Origin: Thermoplasmatota archaeon
Lineage (GTDB): Archaea > Thermoplasmatota > E2 > UBA202 > JdFR-43
NCBI GenBank assembly: GCA_029259015.1
Contig: JAPDJQ010000003.1
Location: 1 to 36,397 of the forward strand
DNA: 36,397 nucleotides
Direction of reading: 5' to 3'
Shown here piece after piece: positions 18,408 through 26,011 of the stretch. Under the pieces are notes generated by a model. The model did not search any database. It had not been told where the DNA came from and saw nothing but the letters and a program-made list of their open reading frames with translations. The number at the start of each line of letters is the position of its first letter. The first letter of the stretch is position 1. The translations under genes and the position numbers were made by a program.

Positions 18408-18842
18408 ATGCAACACTCACCAAAATATGATTATCAAAAGCTACTTACCAGAGCATTGGATGCTTTGCCAAAAGATATAGTAGTCAAGGATAGATTTCAG
18501 ATGCCCAAAGGAATTATTTTTTATGAAGGAAATACAACAATTCTGAAAAATATTGCTGAAATCGCTGATATTGTAAACAGAGATGTGGAACATCTTTTCA
18601 AATATTTACTGAAGGAATTAGGAACTGCCGGTGAAATAGATGGCGAAAGAGCAGTTTTTCAGGGTAAGATACCAGAGAACAGGGTGCAGGAGAGAATAGA
18701 AAGATATGTCAATAGATTTGTTTTGTGCAGAGAATGTGGCAGGCCAGATACGAAACTGATAAAGAAAAATAGAACGCTGATGCTTAAGTGTGAGGCATGC
18801 GGTGCGATTCATCCAGTTACTGGAAAAATAAGGAAAGGATAA
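18408..18842 (+). CDS. Translation initiation factor aIF2 subunit beta
   Basis: YDYQKLLTRALDALP, RFQMPKGIIFYEGNTTILKNIAEIADIVNRD, zinc ribbon CRECGRPDT...LKCEACGA. Confidence 0.95.
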   Translation: MQHSPKYDYQKLLTRALDALPKDIVVKDRFQMPKGIIFYEGNTTILKNIAEIADIVNRDVEHLFKYLLKELGTAGEIDGERAVFQGKIPENRVQERIERYVNRFVLCRECGRPDTKLIKKNRTLMLKCEACGAIHPVTGKIRKG

Positions 18843-19796
18843 TCATCTGTACCATGTCCATAAATTATGGGCGAAAAAGTTCCATATAAAAGCAGCTGCT
18901 ATACCGGCGATATTGGCTTTTAAAGGATGTATAAGAAAAACTTTTGTTAGGAAAGCAAGAATAAATAAATTCAGGAGCAATCCTATCAGACTTGCAAAAT
19001 TGAATTTTGCCATTCTTTTCAGAAATTCTCTTACTCCTCTTTTTCCTCTATCTCTAAATGTCCAGATTTCGTTGAGTGTGAAAGAAGATAGTATAGATGT
19101 TTCTATACTCATTAGACTGGCAAGTAATAGATAGATTCCATGAGATATCAAAAACCATAGCAAAAATTCATTTATCAATACACTGAAAGCCCCTACTATA
19201 CCAAATTTTACAAATCTTTTTATTTCTCCTTCATCCCATGCCATTCTGAGTAAATGCTTTGAATATGTGGAATATCTTTCATTAAATGTATCATCTCCTT
19301 TCAAAAACACTGGCACTTCTTCCAGTCTTTCATATTTTCCTTTAGCCAGAATCTCCAGCAAAATTTTATTGCCTATAGGATGCAATTTCGCATTTTTTAT
19401 AACCTCTCTTTTCACCAAAAAAATTTCTGATAACGGATCTTCAACTATCCTGCTTTTTGGGAAGAGAAGATTAACAAACATTCTACCTGCTACTGATTTT
19501 TTATTCCTTTTACCTATGACAATATCTGCTCCGTCCTCTGCCTTTTTTATCATTTCTTTAATGCATTTTTTCGCGTTTTGTATGCTATCATTCAGCAGCA
19601 CAATATATTCTCCCTTGCTTTCTTCAATACATTTCAGTATGGAAGTTGCTAGATTACTCTCTATGATAAATTTCACTCCCCTTTCTTTCAAATTTTTATT
19701 GGGAGATCCAGCAACCAGAATTTCACAGTTCTCTCTATCCAGTGAATCTATAACTCTTGCCAGTCTTCTTCCATATGGGAATATAATCGAAATCAT
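18843..19796 (-). CDS. GtrA-type membrane protein with degenerate GT2-like N-terminal domain
   Basis: C-terminal two-thirds parallels 2929..4011 (PIGNKILLEILAKGKYERLEE, LNEIWTFRDRGKRGVREFLKRMAKFNF) but N-term lacks the DxD-type motif. Confidence 0.8.
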   Translation of the reverse strand: MISIIFPYGRRLARVIDSLDRENCEILVAGSPNKNLKERGVKFIIESNLATSILKCIEESKGEYIVLLNDSIQNAKKCIKEMIKKAEDGADIVIGKRNKKSVAGRMFVNLLFPKSRIVEDPLSEIFLVKREVIKNAKLHPIGNKILLEILAKGKYERLEEVPVFLKGDDTFNERYSTYSKHLLRMAWDEGEIKRFVKFGIVGAFSVLINEFLLWFLISHGIYLLLASLMSIETSILSSFTLNEIWTFRDRGKRGVREFLKRMAKFNFASLIGLLLNLFILAFLTKVFLIHPLKANIAGIAAAFIWNFFAHNLWTWYR

Positions 19797-21085
19797 GCTT
19801 TCCTTACCCTTAATGTCAATCCCTTTTGTTCCACCACTACAATTTCTTCTCCTTCTTTTATCTCTTCATTTGCCTCTGCCCGCCATATGCTGCCTTTTAC
19901 CTTAACCTGGCCCGGCTTTTCAGGGCTTATATCTGTGATTGCTTTTCCTTTTAATCCTACCATATCTTCCTCACCTATTTTTGGTCTTCTCTTCTTTGCT
20001 TTTATTGCTTTTGCAAGAGCATAGGAAAAGAAAGCAGTTAAAAATATTGCTACAACTAGGCTTGCTATCCTGAATGAGGTGTACCAGCTTAAAGGCATTT
20101 CATGCATGGCTTTTTCAGCCGGGATAAGCATTATCCCAAATATAAAAGTAATGATGGCTGCTGCAGTCCAGAAGCCAAACGTTGGAGTTAAAGCTTCCAC
20201 TATAAAAAACAGGAAGGCTAGCAAAATAAGCAGAATCCCTGCCACATTAATTCCTATAAAAGAAAGCCCATACAATGCCAAAATTATGAAAATAGCGCCT
20301 ATCGTTTCAGGCAAATGAAAGCCAGGCGTTAAAAAACCAAAGATTAAGCCAAAGATGCCAATTGTTAGAAGAAGAGAAGCTATCTGAGGATCAGAAATAT
20401 AATTTATGAATTTGTCTCTAATACTCCATTTTATTATTTCTATGCTGGCATTTGAGACATTTATTTTATAAATCTCTCCTTTCACTTTAACTTCCATTCC
20501 ATCCAGCTTATCAAGCAAGTCCTTCAAATCTGATGCAACAATCTCTATCACTCCTGCATCCAAAGCCTCTCTTTCATTTAGAGCAACATTTTCAGTAACA
20601 AATTTTTCTGCCATACTCTCATTTCTTCCATGAGTTAAAGCCAGAGTTTCAATCAAAGCAGCATATGCATTGATTTCCTTTTCATCAGCTTTCTCTGGCA
20701 AACCAGTGGCAGGATTTACTATGCGAGGCTGGCAAGCTCCAATTACCGTAGAATTTGCCATAGCTGCCACATGAGAAGCCATTAAAATGAAGGTGCCGGC
20801 AGAAAAAGCTTTAGCGCCAGAAGGAGCAACATATATGACAACCGGCAAATCAGTGTTTTCTATCATTTTAATGATTTTTTCCATGGAGCCAGCCATCCCG
20901 CCATTTGTATCCAGTTTTATGATCAGTATCTCTCCATCTTTGGCTTCGCTGAGAGCTTTCTCAAATTGATTGACTGTCCCCTGAGCAATCATTCCTTCTA
21001 CTTCTGCAACATATATTTTTTTGGCAGATACCAGCGATGAAATGAATAGTAAGGTAATAAATGTCATAATCAGCAACTTTTTCAT
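19793..21085 (-). CDS. NfeD-family membrane-bound ClpP-class serine protease
   Basis: KIYVAEVEGMIAQGT, LDTNGG, PSGAKAFSAGTFILMASHVAAM, NfeD-like TM region and C-terminal OB domain. Confidence 0.92.
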   Translation of the reverse strand: MKKLLIMTFITLLFISSLVSAKKIYVAEVEGMIAQGTVNQFEKALSEAKDGEILIIKLDTNGGMAGSMEKIIKMIENTDLPVVIYVAPSGAKAFSAGTFILMASHVAAMANSTVIGACQPRIVNPATGLPEKADEKEINAYAALIETLALTHGRNESMAEKFVTENVALNEREALDAGVIEIVASDLKDLLDKLDGMEVKVKGEIYKINVSNASIEIIKWSIRDKFINYISDPQIASLLLTIGIFGLIFGFLTPGFHLPETIGAIFIILALYGLSFIGINVAGILLILLAFLFFIVEALTPTFGFWTAAAIITFIFGIMLIPAEKAMHEMPLSWYTSFRIASLVVAIFLTAFFSYALAKAIKAKKRRPKIGEEDMVGLKGKAITDISPEKPGQVKVKGSIWRAEANEEIKEGEEIVVVEQKGLTLRVRKA

Positions 21086-21127
21086 CGAGATATGAACTAA
21101 AAGAAATTATAAAGTTATTCTTTTTTA

Positions 21128-22189
21128 TTATTCCACTCTCATTATCCTCTTTTCTTTATATCCTGTAATCACTTCTATATAGCCATGCAGCATTTTATTT
21201 ACTTTCTCATCTCCAGTATCCACCTTCAAACTCTTTAAGTTATTCAATTTGTCCTTTGTTGCAACAACAATGATATTTTCCTTACCAACCTTTTCTATTA
21301 TCTCACTGCTTATTGGTTGATTCCCTCTTCCAAAAATAAAACCTGTGCCGCCCAAAGGACTCACTATAATTTTTGCTTTGTTATCTAAGAATTTTTTAAT
21401 GTCTTTTTCCCCCGCATCTTTACAGAGCAATTTGTTCCCTTTAACAACATCTATCCCCAAAAAACTTCCATCTATATCTAAAGCCTTTTTAATTTCCCAT
21501 GTTGTACTTCCACCCCCTATGATGTATACTGTTTCTCTGTCCATTTCCTCAATAAACCACTCGGCAATCTCTTTCTTTCCTCCTCCACTCAGAACATCCT
21601 TACCTGCCTGAATCTTAGCGTGAATTGGCGTGAGCGCATATCCTTTAAGCTTGACTTTAAATTCCCCTCTTCTAAAAGCTTCTTCATCAATATCCATTAC
21701 CTCTCTCTCCTCAATATCCAACGTTTCGAGGGAATCAACAATCTCTGCAGCGTCTCTAGGTGTAAAAGCAAATACAGCAGAATACATTTTCACTCCAGCA
21801 GGCACCCCAAGAATTGGTATTTTGCTATCTATGGCATCGAGTAAATCGCAGGCGGTGCCATCGCCACCAACAAAAACTATTATATCTGCCACTTCAGCCA
21901 TCTTTATTGCAGCTTTTTTGGTATCTTCCGCAGTGGTCTCCTCTGGAGCATCATATATTATCTCTGCTTTTTTATCCAATTTTTTAAAAATATCCTCTCC
22001 CATTTTGCCCGAGCAAATAAAAAATTCTCTTTCAATTCTCAAAGTTCGCAAAAATTCTTCAGCTCTTTTTGGGGCTACTGGCTTGGCCCCTCTTCTAATT
22101 GCTTCTTTCACTATTCCATCAGTCCCCTTAAGTCCTACTTTACCTCCCATTCCTGCAATGGGATTCAAAATAAATGCTACCTTCATCAT
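21128..22189 (-). CDS. ATP-NAD kinase-like protein (COG3199 type)
   Basis: FILNPIAGMGGKVGLKGTDG, VFVGGDGTACDLLDAI, LGVPAGVKMYSAVFA, VSPLGGTGFIFGRGNQPIS. Confidence 0.85.
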   Translation of the reverse strand: MMKVAFILNPIAGMGGKVGLKGTDGIVKEAIRRGAKPVAPKRAEEFLRTLRIEREFFICSGKMGEDIFKKLDKKAEIIYDAPEETTAEDTKKAAIKMAEVADIIVFVGGDGTACDLLDAIDSKIPILGVPAGVKMYSAVFAFTPRDAAEIVDSLETLDIEEREVMDIDEEAFRRGEFKVKLKGYALTPIHAKIQAGKDVLSGGGKKEIAEWFIEEMDRETVYIIGGGSTTWEIKKALDIDGSFLGIDVVKGNKLLCKDAGEKDIKKFLDNKAKIIVSPLGGTGFIFGRGNQPISSEIIEKVGKENIIVVATKDKLNNLKSLKVDTGDEKVNKMLHGYIEVITGYKEKRIMRVE

Positions 22190-22593
22190 TTAATGGCTTC
22201 GATTCTCTCCTGTATGATCTTCTGTGCTTTAAATAAAGCCTGTCTTAGACTCTCAAATTTTTCTCTTGCAGATGGCGGTAAATCTTCTGTCTCTTCCTCA
22301 ATCTGCTCGAGATATGCGCGACATGCCACTATTGTGTTGAGTAAATCATATGATACTTCTTTCAAGGGCTTTACTTCAATATCTCCTGCTCTCTCCTTTA
22401 TGAGCTGTGTCTCTGGCTCTTTTTTGCTGTTACTCACTCTTTCATATAACTCTAGATAAAGTTGCAGAGCTTTTACAAGTTCATTTCCCAAAACAGTGTG
22501 TTTTTTCCCGTATTTTTCTTCCACAAACTCTTTAAATCTGCGCCAAATCTCTTCTTGCTTTGAATCCACTCTTACTCCAATCGGTTTACTCAT
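22186..22593 (-). CDS. Ribbon-helix-helix-like archaeal protein with C-terminal helical domain
   Basis: GVRVDSKQEEIWRRFKEFVEEKYGKKHTVLGNELVKALQLYLELY N-term resembling archaeal RHH-type proteins. Confidence 0.6.
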   Translation of the reverse strand: MSKPIGVRVDSKQEEIWRRFKEFVEEKYGKKHTVLGNELVKALQLYLELYERVSNSKKEPETQLIKERAGDIEVKPLKEVSYDLLNTIVACRAYLEQIEEETEDLPPSAREKFESLRQALFKAQKIIQERIEAIK

Positions 22594-22615
22594 AATATCA
22601 TTTTGCTAACAATTT

Positions 22616-22675
22616 GTTGATAATCGCTCTTTTACATATAAATTTTTTGGTTTTTGGTTTTTAGAGATTATCAAC
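22616..22675. promoter_or_regulatory. 10-bp perfect inverted repeat GTTGATAATC/GATTATCAAC bracketing the TATA box of the RHH-like gene
   Basis: gttgataatc 22616-22625 and gattatcaac 22666-22675; minus-strand AATTTATATG between. Confidence 0.5.
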
Positions 22676-22777
22676 TAAATGGGAAAATAAAACGGTGTTG
22701 TAACAGATTTATTAACAGTAGAAAAATATGCACAAGTAACATTTCATTCCAAAAAATAAACGATCTCAGTTTTATCT

Positions 22778-22797
22778 AGGTTTATCTGTCTAAACCT
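22778..22797. promoter_or_regulatory. Inverted repeat AGGTTTA-N6-TAAACCT upstream of hypC TATA box
   Basis: aggttta 22778-22784, taaacct 22791-22797, TATA-like catttatatt near 22812. Confidence 0.4.
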
Positions 22798-22839
22798 TTG
22801 AATAGGTAAAGCATTTATATTCATGCTATATCTTTTCTC

Positions 22840-23055
22840 ATGTGTCTTGCTGTCCCAGGAAAAGTCATTGAGAGAAGAGGTAATAAAGCCATCATTGACT
22901 ATGGTGGTGTGAGAAGAGAAGCAGATATATCATTAGTTGATGTAAAGGAAGGAGATTATGTCATCGTCCATGCAGGTTTTGCCATTCAGGTACTCAGCAA
23001 AGAAGATGCTGAAGAAACTCTAAAGATCTTTGAGGAGATGTTGAAGAATGCATGA
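22840..23055 (+). CDS. hypC: Hydrogenase assembly chaperone HypC
   Basis: MCLAVPGKVIERRGNKAIIDYGGVRREADISLVDVKEGDYVIVHAGFAIQ. Confidence 0.96.
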   Translation: MCLAVPGKVIERRGNKAIIDYGGVRREADISLVDVKEGDYVIVHAGFAIQVLSKEDAEETLKIFEEMLKNA

Positions 23056-23437
23056 GTTTGCAACTATGCAACAGATTATTTATGCAATATTGGAAGAAGC
23101 AAAAAAATGCAATGCAAAAGAAGTGAGTAAAGTTTTTTTAGAAATAGGAGAACTAACTTTTCTGGGAGAAGAACAATTGAAATTTGCCTTTGACATTTTG
23201 AAGGAAGAAACTATATTGGAGAATGCAGAACTTATTATAGAGAAAGTAAAGGCAAAAATAAAATGTGAATGTGGTTATGAGGGGGGTATAGAATATGGAC
23301 TTAAAGAAGAATTTCACATTGCATTCCCTATTTTAAAATGTCCTGTTTGTGGAGGGGATGTTGAAATAATAAATGGAAGAGAATGTTTAATAAAAAAAGT
23401 TGAGATGGAGATTGAAGATGTTACAGTTGAGAGATAA
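23048..23437 (+). CDS. hypA: Hydrogenase nickel metallochaperone HypA
   Basis: MHEFATMQQIIYAILEEAK, zinc site KCECGY...LKCPVCGGDVEIINGRECLIKKVE. Confidence 0.93.
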   Translation: MHEFATMQQIIYAILEEAKKCNAKEVSKVFLEIGELTFLGEEQLKFAFDILKEETILENAELIIEKVKAKIKCECGYEGGIEYGLKEEFHIAFPILKCPVCGGDVEIINGRECLIKKVEMEIEDVTVER

Positions 23438-24476
23438 GAAAATTGCAGATGAAATTTTAGCCAGAATAAAAAAACTCAATTTACAATTAAAAATAATGCA
23501 TGTATGTGGTACCCATCAGGATACAATTGTAAGGTATGGCTTGGACAGCCTGCTGAAAAATTGTGGCATAGAAGTTATACAAGGTCCAGGTTGTCCAGTT
23601 TGCGTTACTACAACACTTGAAATTCAGAAGGCAATTACTCTTGCAAAAAATGGCGTTACAGTGGCAACCTTTGGAGATATGATAAAAGTGCCTGCTGCTG
23701 GCACAAGCCTGCAAAAAGCAAGGGCGGAAGGAGGGGATGTGAGGGTAGTATATAGCATAGATGATGCTGTTAAGATGGCAGAAAAAGGAGAGGTGGTTTT
23801 TATTGGCGTTGGCTTTGAAACGACGGCCCCATCAACAGCTGTAACCCTTCTCAATGAACCAGAAAATTTTTATGTGCTGAGCTGCCATCGTTACATACCT
23901 CCTGCCTTAGATGCTTTGCTTGGAATGGGCGAGATAAAATTGGATGGGATTATTTGCCCTGGACATGTTTCAACTATAATTGGGATGGAGCCATATAAAC
24001 CTCTTTCCTCCAGATACAAAATACCTCAGGTAATAGCAGGATTTGAACCGCTTGATATATTAATGGCAGTTTATATGATTGCAAGACAAATTGATGAAGG
24101 TAGGCACGAGGTTGAAAATGAATATGTCAGGGTTGTAAGATCGGAAGGAAATAAAAAAGCACAAGAAGCTTTAAAAGAAGTTTTTAATCCTGCTGATGCA
24201 GAATGGAGAGGATTTCCGGTCATTAAAAAATCCAAAATGGCTTTGAAGAAAGAATTTGAAGAATATGATGCAGAAAAAAGATATGAAAATTTACTCGAAA
24301 ATATAGAAATGGCTGAGGAAGCAAAAGGTTGTAGATGTGGTGAAGTGTTGCGAGGCTTGATATACCCTCAGCAATGTCCATTATTTGGCAAGATTTGCAA
24401 TCCCTCCAACCCTGTTGGACCCTGTATGGTAAGTATAGAAGGAGCATGTAATATAGAATATAGATATAAAGAATGA
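23418..24476 (+). CDS. hypD: Hydrogenase formation protein HypD
   Basis: MHVCGTHQDTIVRYG, QGPGCPVCVTT, GFETTAPSTA, CPGHVSTIIG, GCRCGEVLRGLIYPQQCPLFGKIC; start at 23418 overlapping hypA preferred. Confidence 0.96.
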   Translation: MLQLRDKKIADEILARIKKLNLQLKIMHVCGTHQDTIVRYGLDSLLKNCGIEVIQGPGCPVCVTTTLEIQKAITLAKNGVTVATFGDMIKVPAAGTSLQKARAEGGDVRVVYSIDDAVKMAEKGEVVFIGVGFETTAPSTAVTLLNEPENFYVLSCHRYIPPALDALLGMGEIKLDGIICPGHVSTIIGMEPYKPLSSRYKIPQVIAGFEPLDILMAVYMIARQIDEGRHEVENEYVRVVRSEGNKKAQEALKEVFNPADAEWRGFPVIKKSKMALKKEFEEYDAEKRYENLLENIEMAEEAKGCRCGEVLRGLIYPQQCPLFGKICNPSNPVGPCMVSIEGACNIEYRYKE

Positions 24477-24784
24477 TTGAAATTAAAAAAGGAACATTAG
24501 AGGAAAGAATAATCAAAACGTTAGAGGAAGAATATCCCATAACTTTAAAAGAATTGAGTAAAAAGTTGGGCATATCAGAAAATATACTCAAGGCAAAATT
24601 GCTGAAGATGCAAACAAAAAATATTTTAGTACTTGAACCCTTACCAGATAAAATTTATGTTCGTCTTATCCGATTTGATTTTATGTTTGTTGGAAAGAGA
24701 TCTCAATATAAGTTTATAAAAAAGAAAAAAATGAAAGGCGATAAAGAAGAGAAAGAGGATGATAATAGCATAATGTATGGGTGA
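24473..24784 (+). CDS. Winged-helix/HTH domain protein, last gene of hypCAD cluster
   Basis: LEERIIKTLEEEYPITLKELSKKLGISENILKAKLLKMQTKNILVLEP; ATGA overlap with hypD. Confidence 0.65.
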   Translation: MIEIKKGTLEERIIKTLEEEYPITLKELSKKLGISENILKAKLLKMQTKNILVLEPLPDKIYVRLIRFDFMFVGKRSQYKFIKKKKMKGDKEEKEDDNSIMYG

Positions 24785-24785
24785 T

Positions 24786-25517
24786 TTATGCAGCCCTTAA
24801 CAAATCCATTGGCTCTATTATGCCGAGATAATTTCTATTTTTACAGACAATGACAAATCCTTGCTCCTCCATTATTTCAATTATTTTTTTAGCATCATCT
24901 TTCGGGTTACATGTTCTCACTCCAGATTCCATATAACCCTTTACGGGGGCTGCTAGCAAAGAAGTTTTTTCCTGATGATAATCTGTTATCTTCTCATGGG
25001 TTGTAATCACTTTTAAAATATTTTTTACACTGATAACACCACAAAACTTTTTATTTGATACAACTGGCAGTATTTTTTCATTCTGTTTTTTCATTAAGTT
25101 GATTGTCTCTCCAATTTCGAAATCTTCTTCTATGGCATCTATCTCTCTCATCAATGATTCTGCATTGCCTTTCAATCCGATTTCCTTTGCAATATCAAGG
25201 GCAGTAACATAACCAAGCAATTCTTTCTCCTTGGTGACTATTATTTTATCAACGCCGCTCTTAATCATTTTATTCTTTGCTTTCGCTATTGAATATGTTG
25301 CATCAAGTTTTGGCACACCGACAACAAAATCCTTGATTTTTTCCTTGCCCGATAACTTGCTTTTTATTAATTTCCTTTCATCTATTATTCCCCATGGCCT
25401 TTTTCCATCCATTATTATTGGAAAATCCGTTTCTCCATACAGATAGCCAAATATCTTGCTAATTTCTTCATTTTTATCAATTTCTCTAAAATTTCTTCTC
25501 ACAATATTTTCCAACAT
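24786..25517 (-). CDS. CBS-domain protein
   Basis: Repeated CBS-like units (GVDKIIVTKEKELLGYVTALDI; KILPVVSNKKFCGVISVKNIL; GFVIVCKNRNYLGIIEPMDLLRA). Confidence 0.85.
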   Translation of the reverse strand: MLENIVRRNFREIDKNEEISKIFGYLYGETDFPIIMDGKRPWGIIDERKLIKSKLSGKEKIKDFVVGVPKLDATYSIAKAKNKMIKSGVDKIIVTKEKELLGYVTALDIAKEIGLKGNAESLMREIDAIEEDFEIGETINLMKKQNEKILPVVSNKKFCGVISVKNILKVITTHEKITDYHQEKTSLLAAPVKGYMESGVRTCNPKDDAKKIIEIMEEQGFVIVCKNRNYLGIIEPMDLLRAA

Positions 25518-25533
25518 TAGGCATAATAACAAA

Positions 25534-25542
25534 TTTTTATAC
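25534..25542. promoter_or_regulatory. Candidate bidirectional TATA element between CBS and MazG-like genes
   Basis: tttttatac (+)/gtataaaaa (-), centred 21 nt from each of the two ATGs (25559 +, 25517 -). Confidence 0.45.
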
Positions 25543-25558
25543 TAAAGCTTTTTCTATT

Positions 25559-25861
25559 ATGGAAGAAATAATTAAAAAACTTGAAGAATTTGTTGAAAAA
25601 AGAAACTGGAGGCAATTTCATTCTCCAAAAAATCTTGCCGTTTCAATAGCAATAGAAGCTGCCGAGTTATTGGAACATTTTCAGTGGCATGATTATGGAT
25701 TTGAGGAAGTCATAGCAAATGAAAAGAAAAAGAAAGAAATTGAGGAAGAAATAGCAGATATTATGATATACTGCCTCCTGTTCCTTAACTATATGGGGGC
25801 AGATATTAACGAAGTTTTAATGAAAAAAATAAAGAAAAATGAAGAAAAGTATGAAATATGA
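25559..25861 (+). CDS. MazG-like/dCTPase-type nucleotide pyrophosphohydrolase
   Basis: REWxxFHSPKNLA-like (NWRQFHSPKNLAVSIAIEAAELLEHFQW) and EEEIADIMIYCLLF motifs. Confidence 0.92.
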   Translation: MEEIIKKLEEFVEKRNWRQFHSPKNLAVSIAIEAAELLEHFQWHDYGFEEVIANEKKKKEIEEEIADIMIYCLLFLNYMGADINEVLMKKIKKNEEKYEI

Positions 25862-25940
25862 CTAGAATTTAAAGATGTGGTAATCTTGAAAAAAAGCAAA
25901 ATATTTATAAAAAAGAAGGGAATTCTTAAGTTGTCCTAAA

Positions 25941-26000
25941 ATGGAGCGAATAAAAAAGAAAAGGTTAAAAAAGGGTAAGCATTTTAGATGGCAAATTTAA
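25941..26000 (+). CDS. Putative 19-aa basic leader peptide upstream of surface protein
   Basis: ATG at 25941 shortly after TATA TTTATAAA (25904-25911); MERIKKKRLKKGKHFRWQI*; stop 12 nt before the SD-preceded ATG at 26012. Confidence 0.3.
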   Translation: MERIKKKRLKKGKHFRWQI

Positions 26001-26011
26001 GGGGGAATAAA

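Noticed and set aside
24040-24060. gatttgaacc resembling a reverse-complement tRNA T-loop
   Set aside because: Lies within hypD (IAGFEPLD) with no cloverleaf around it
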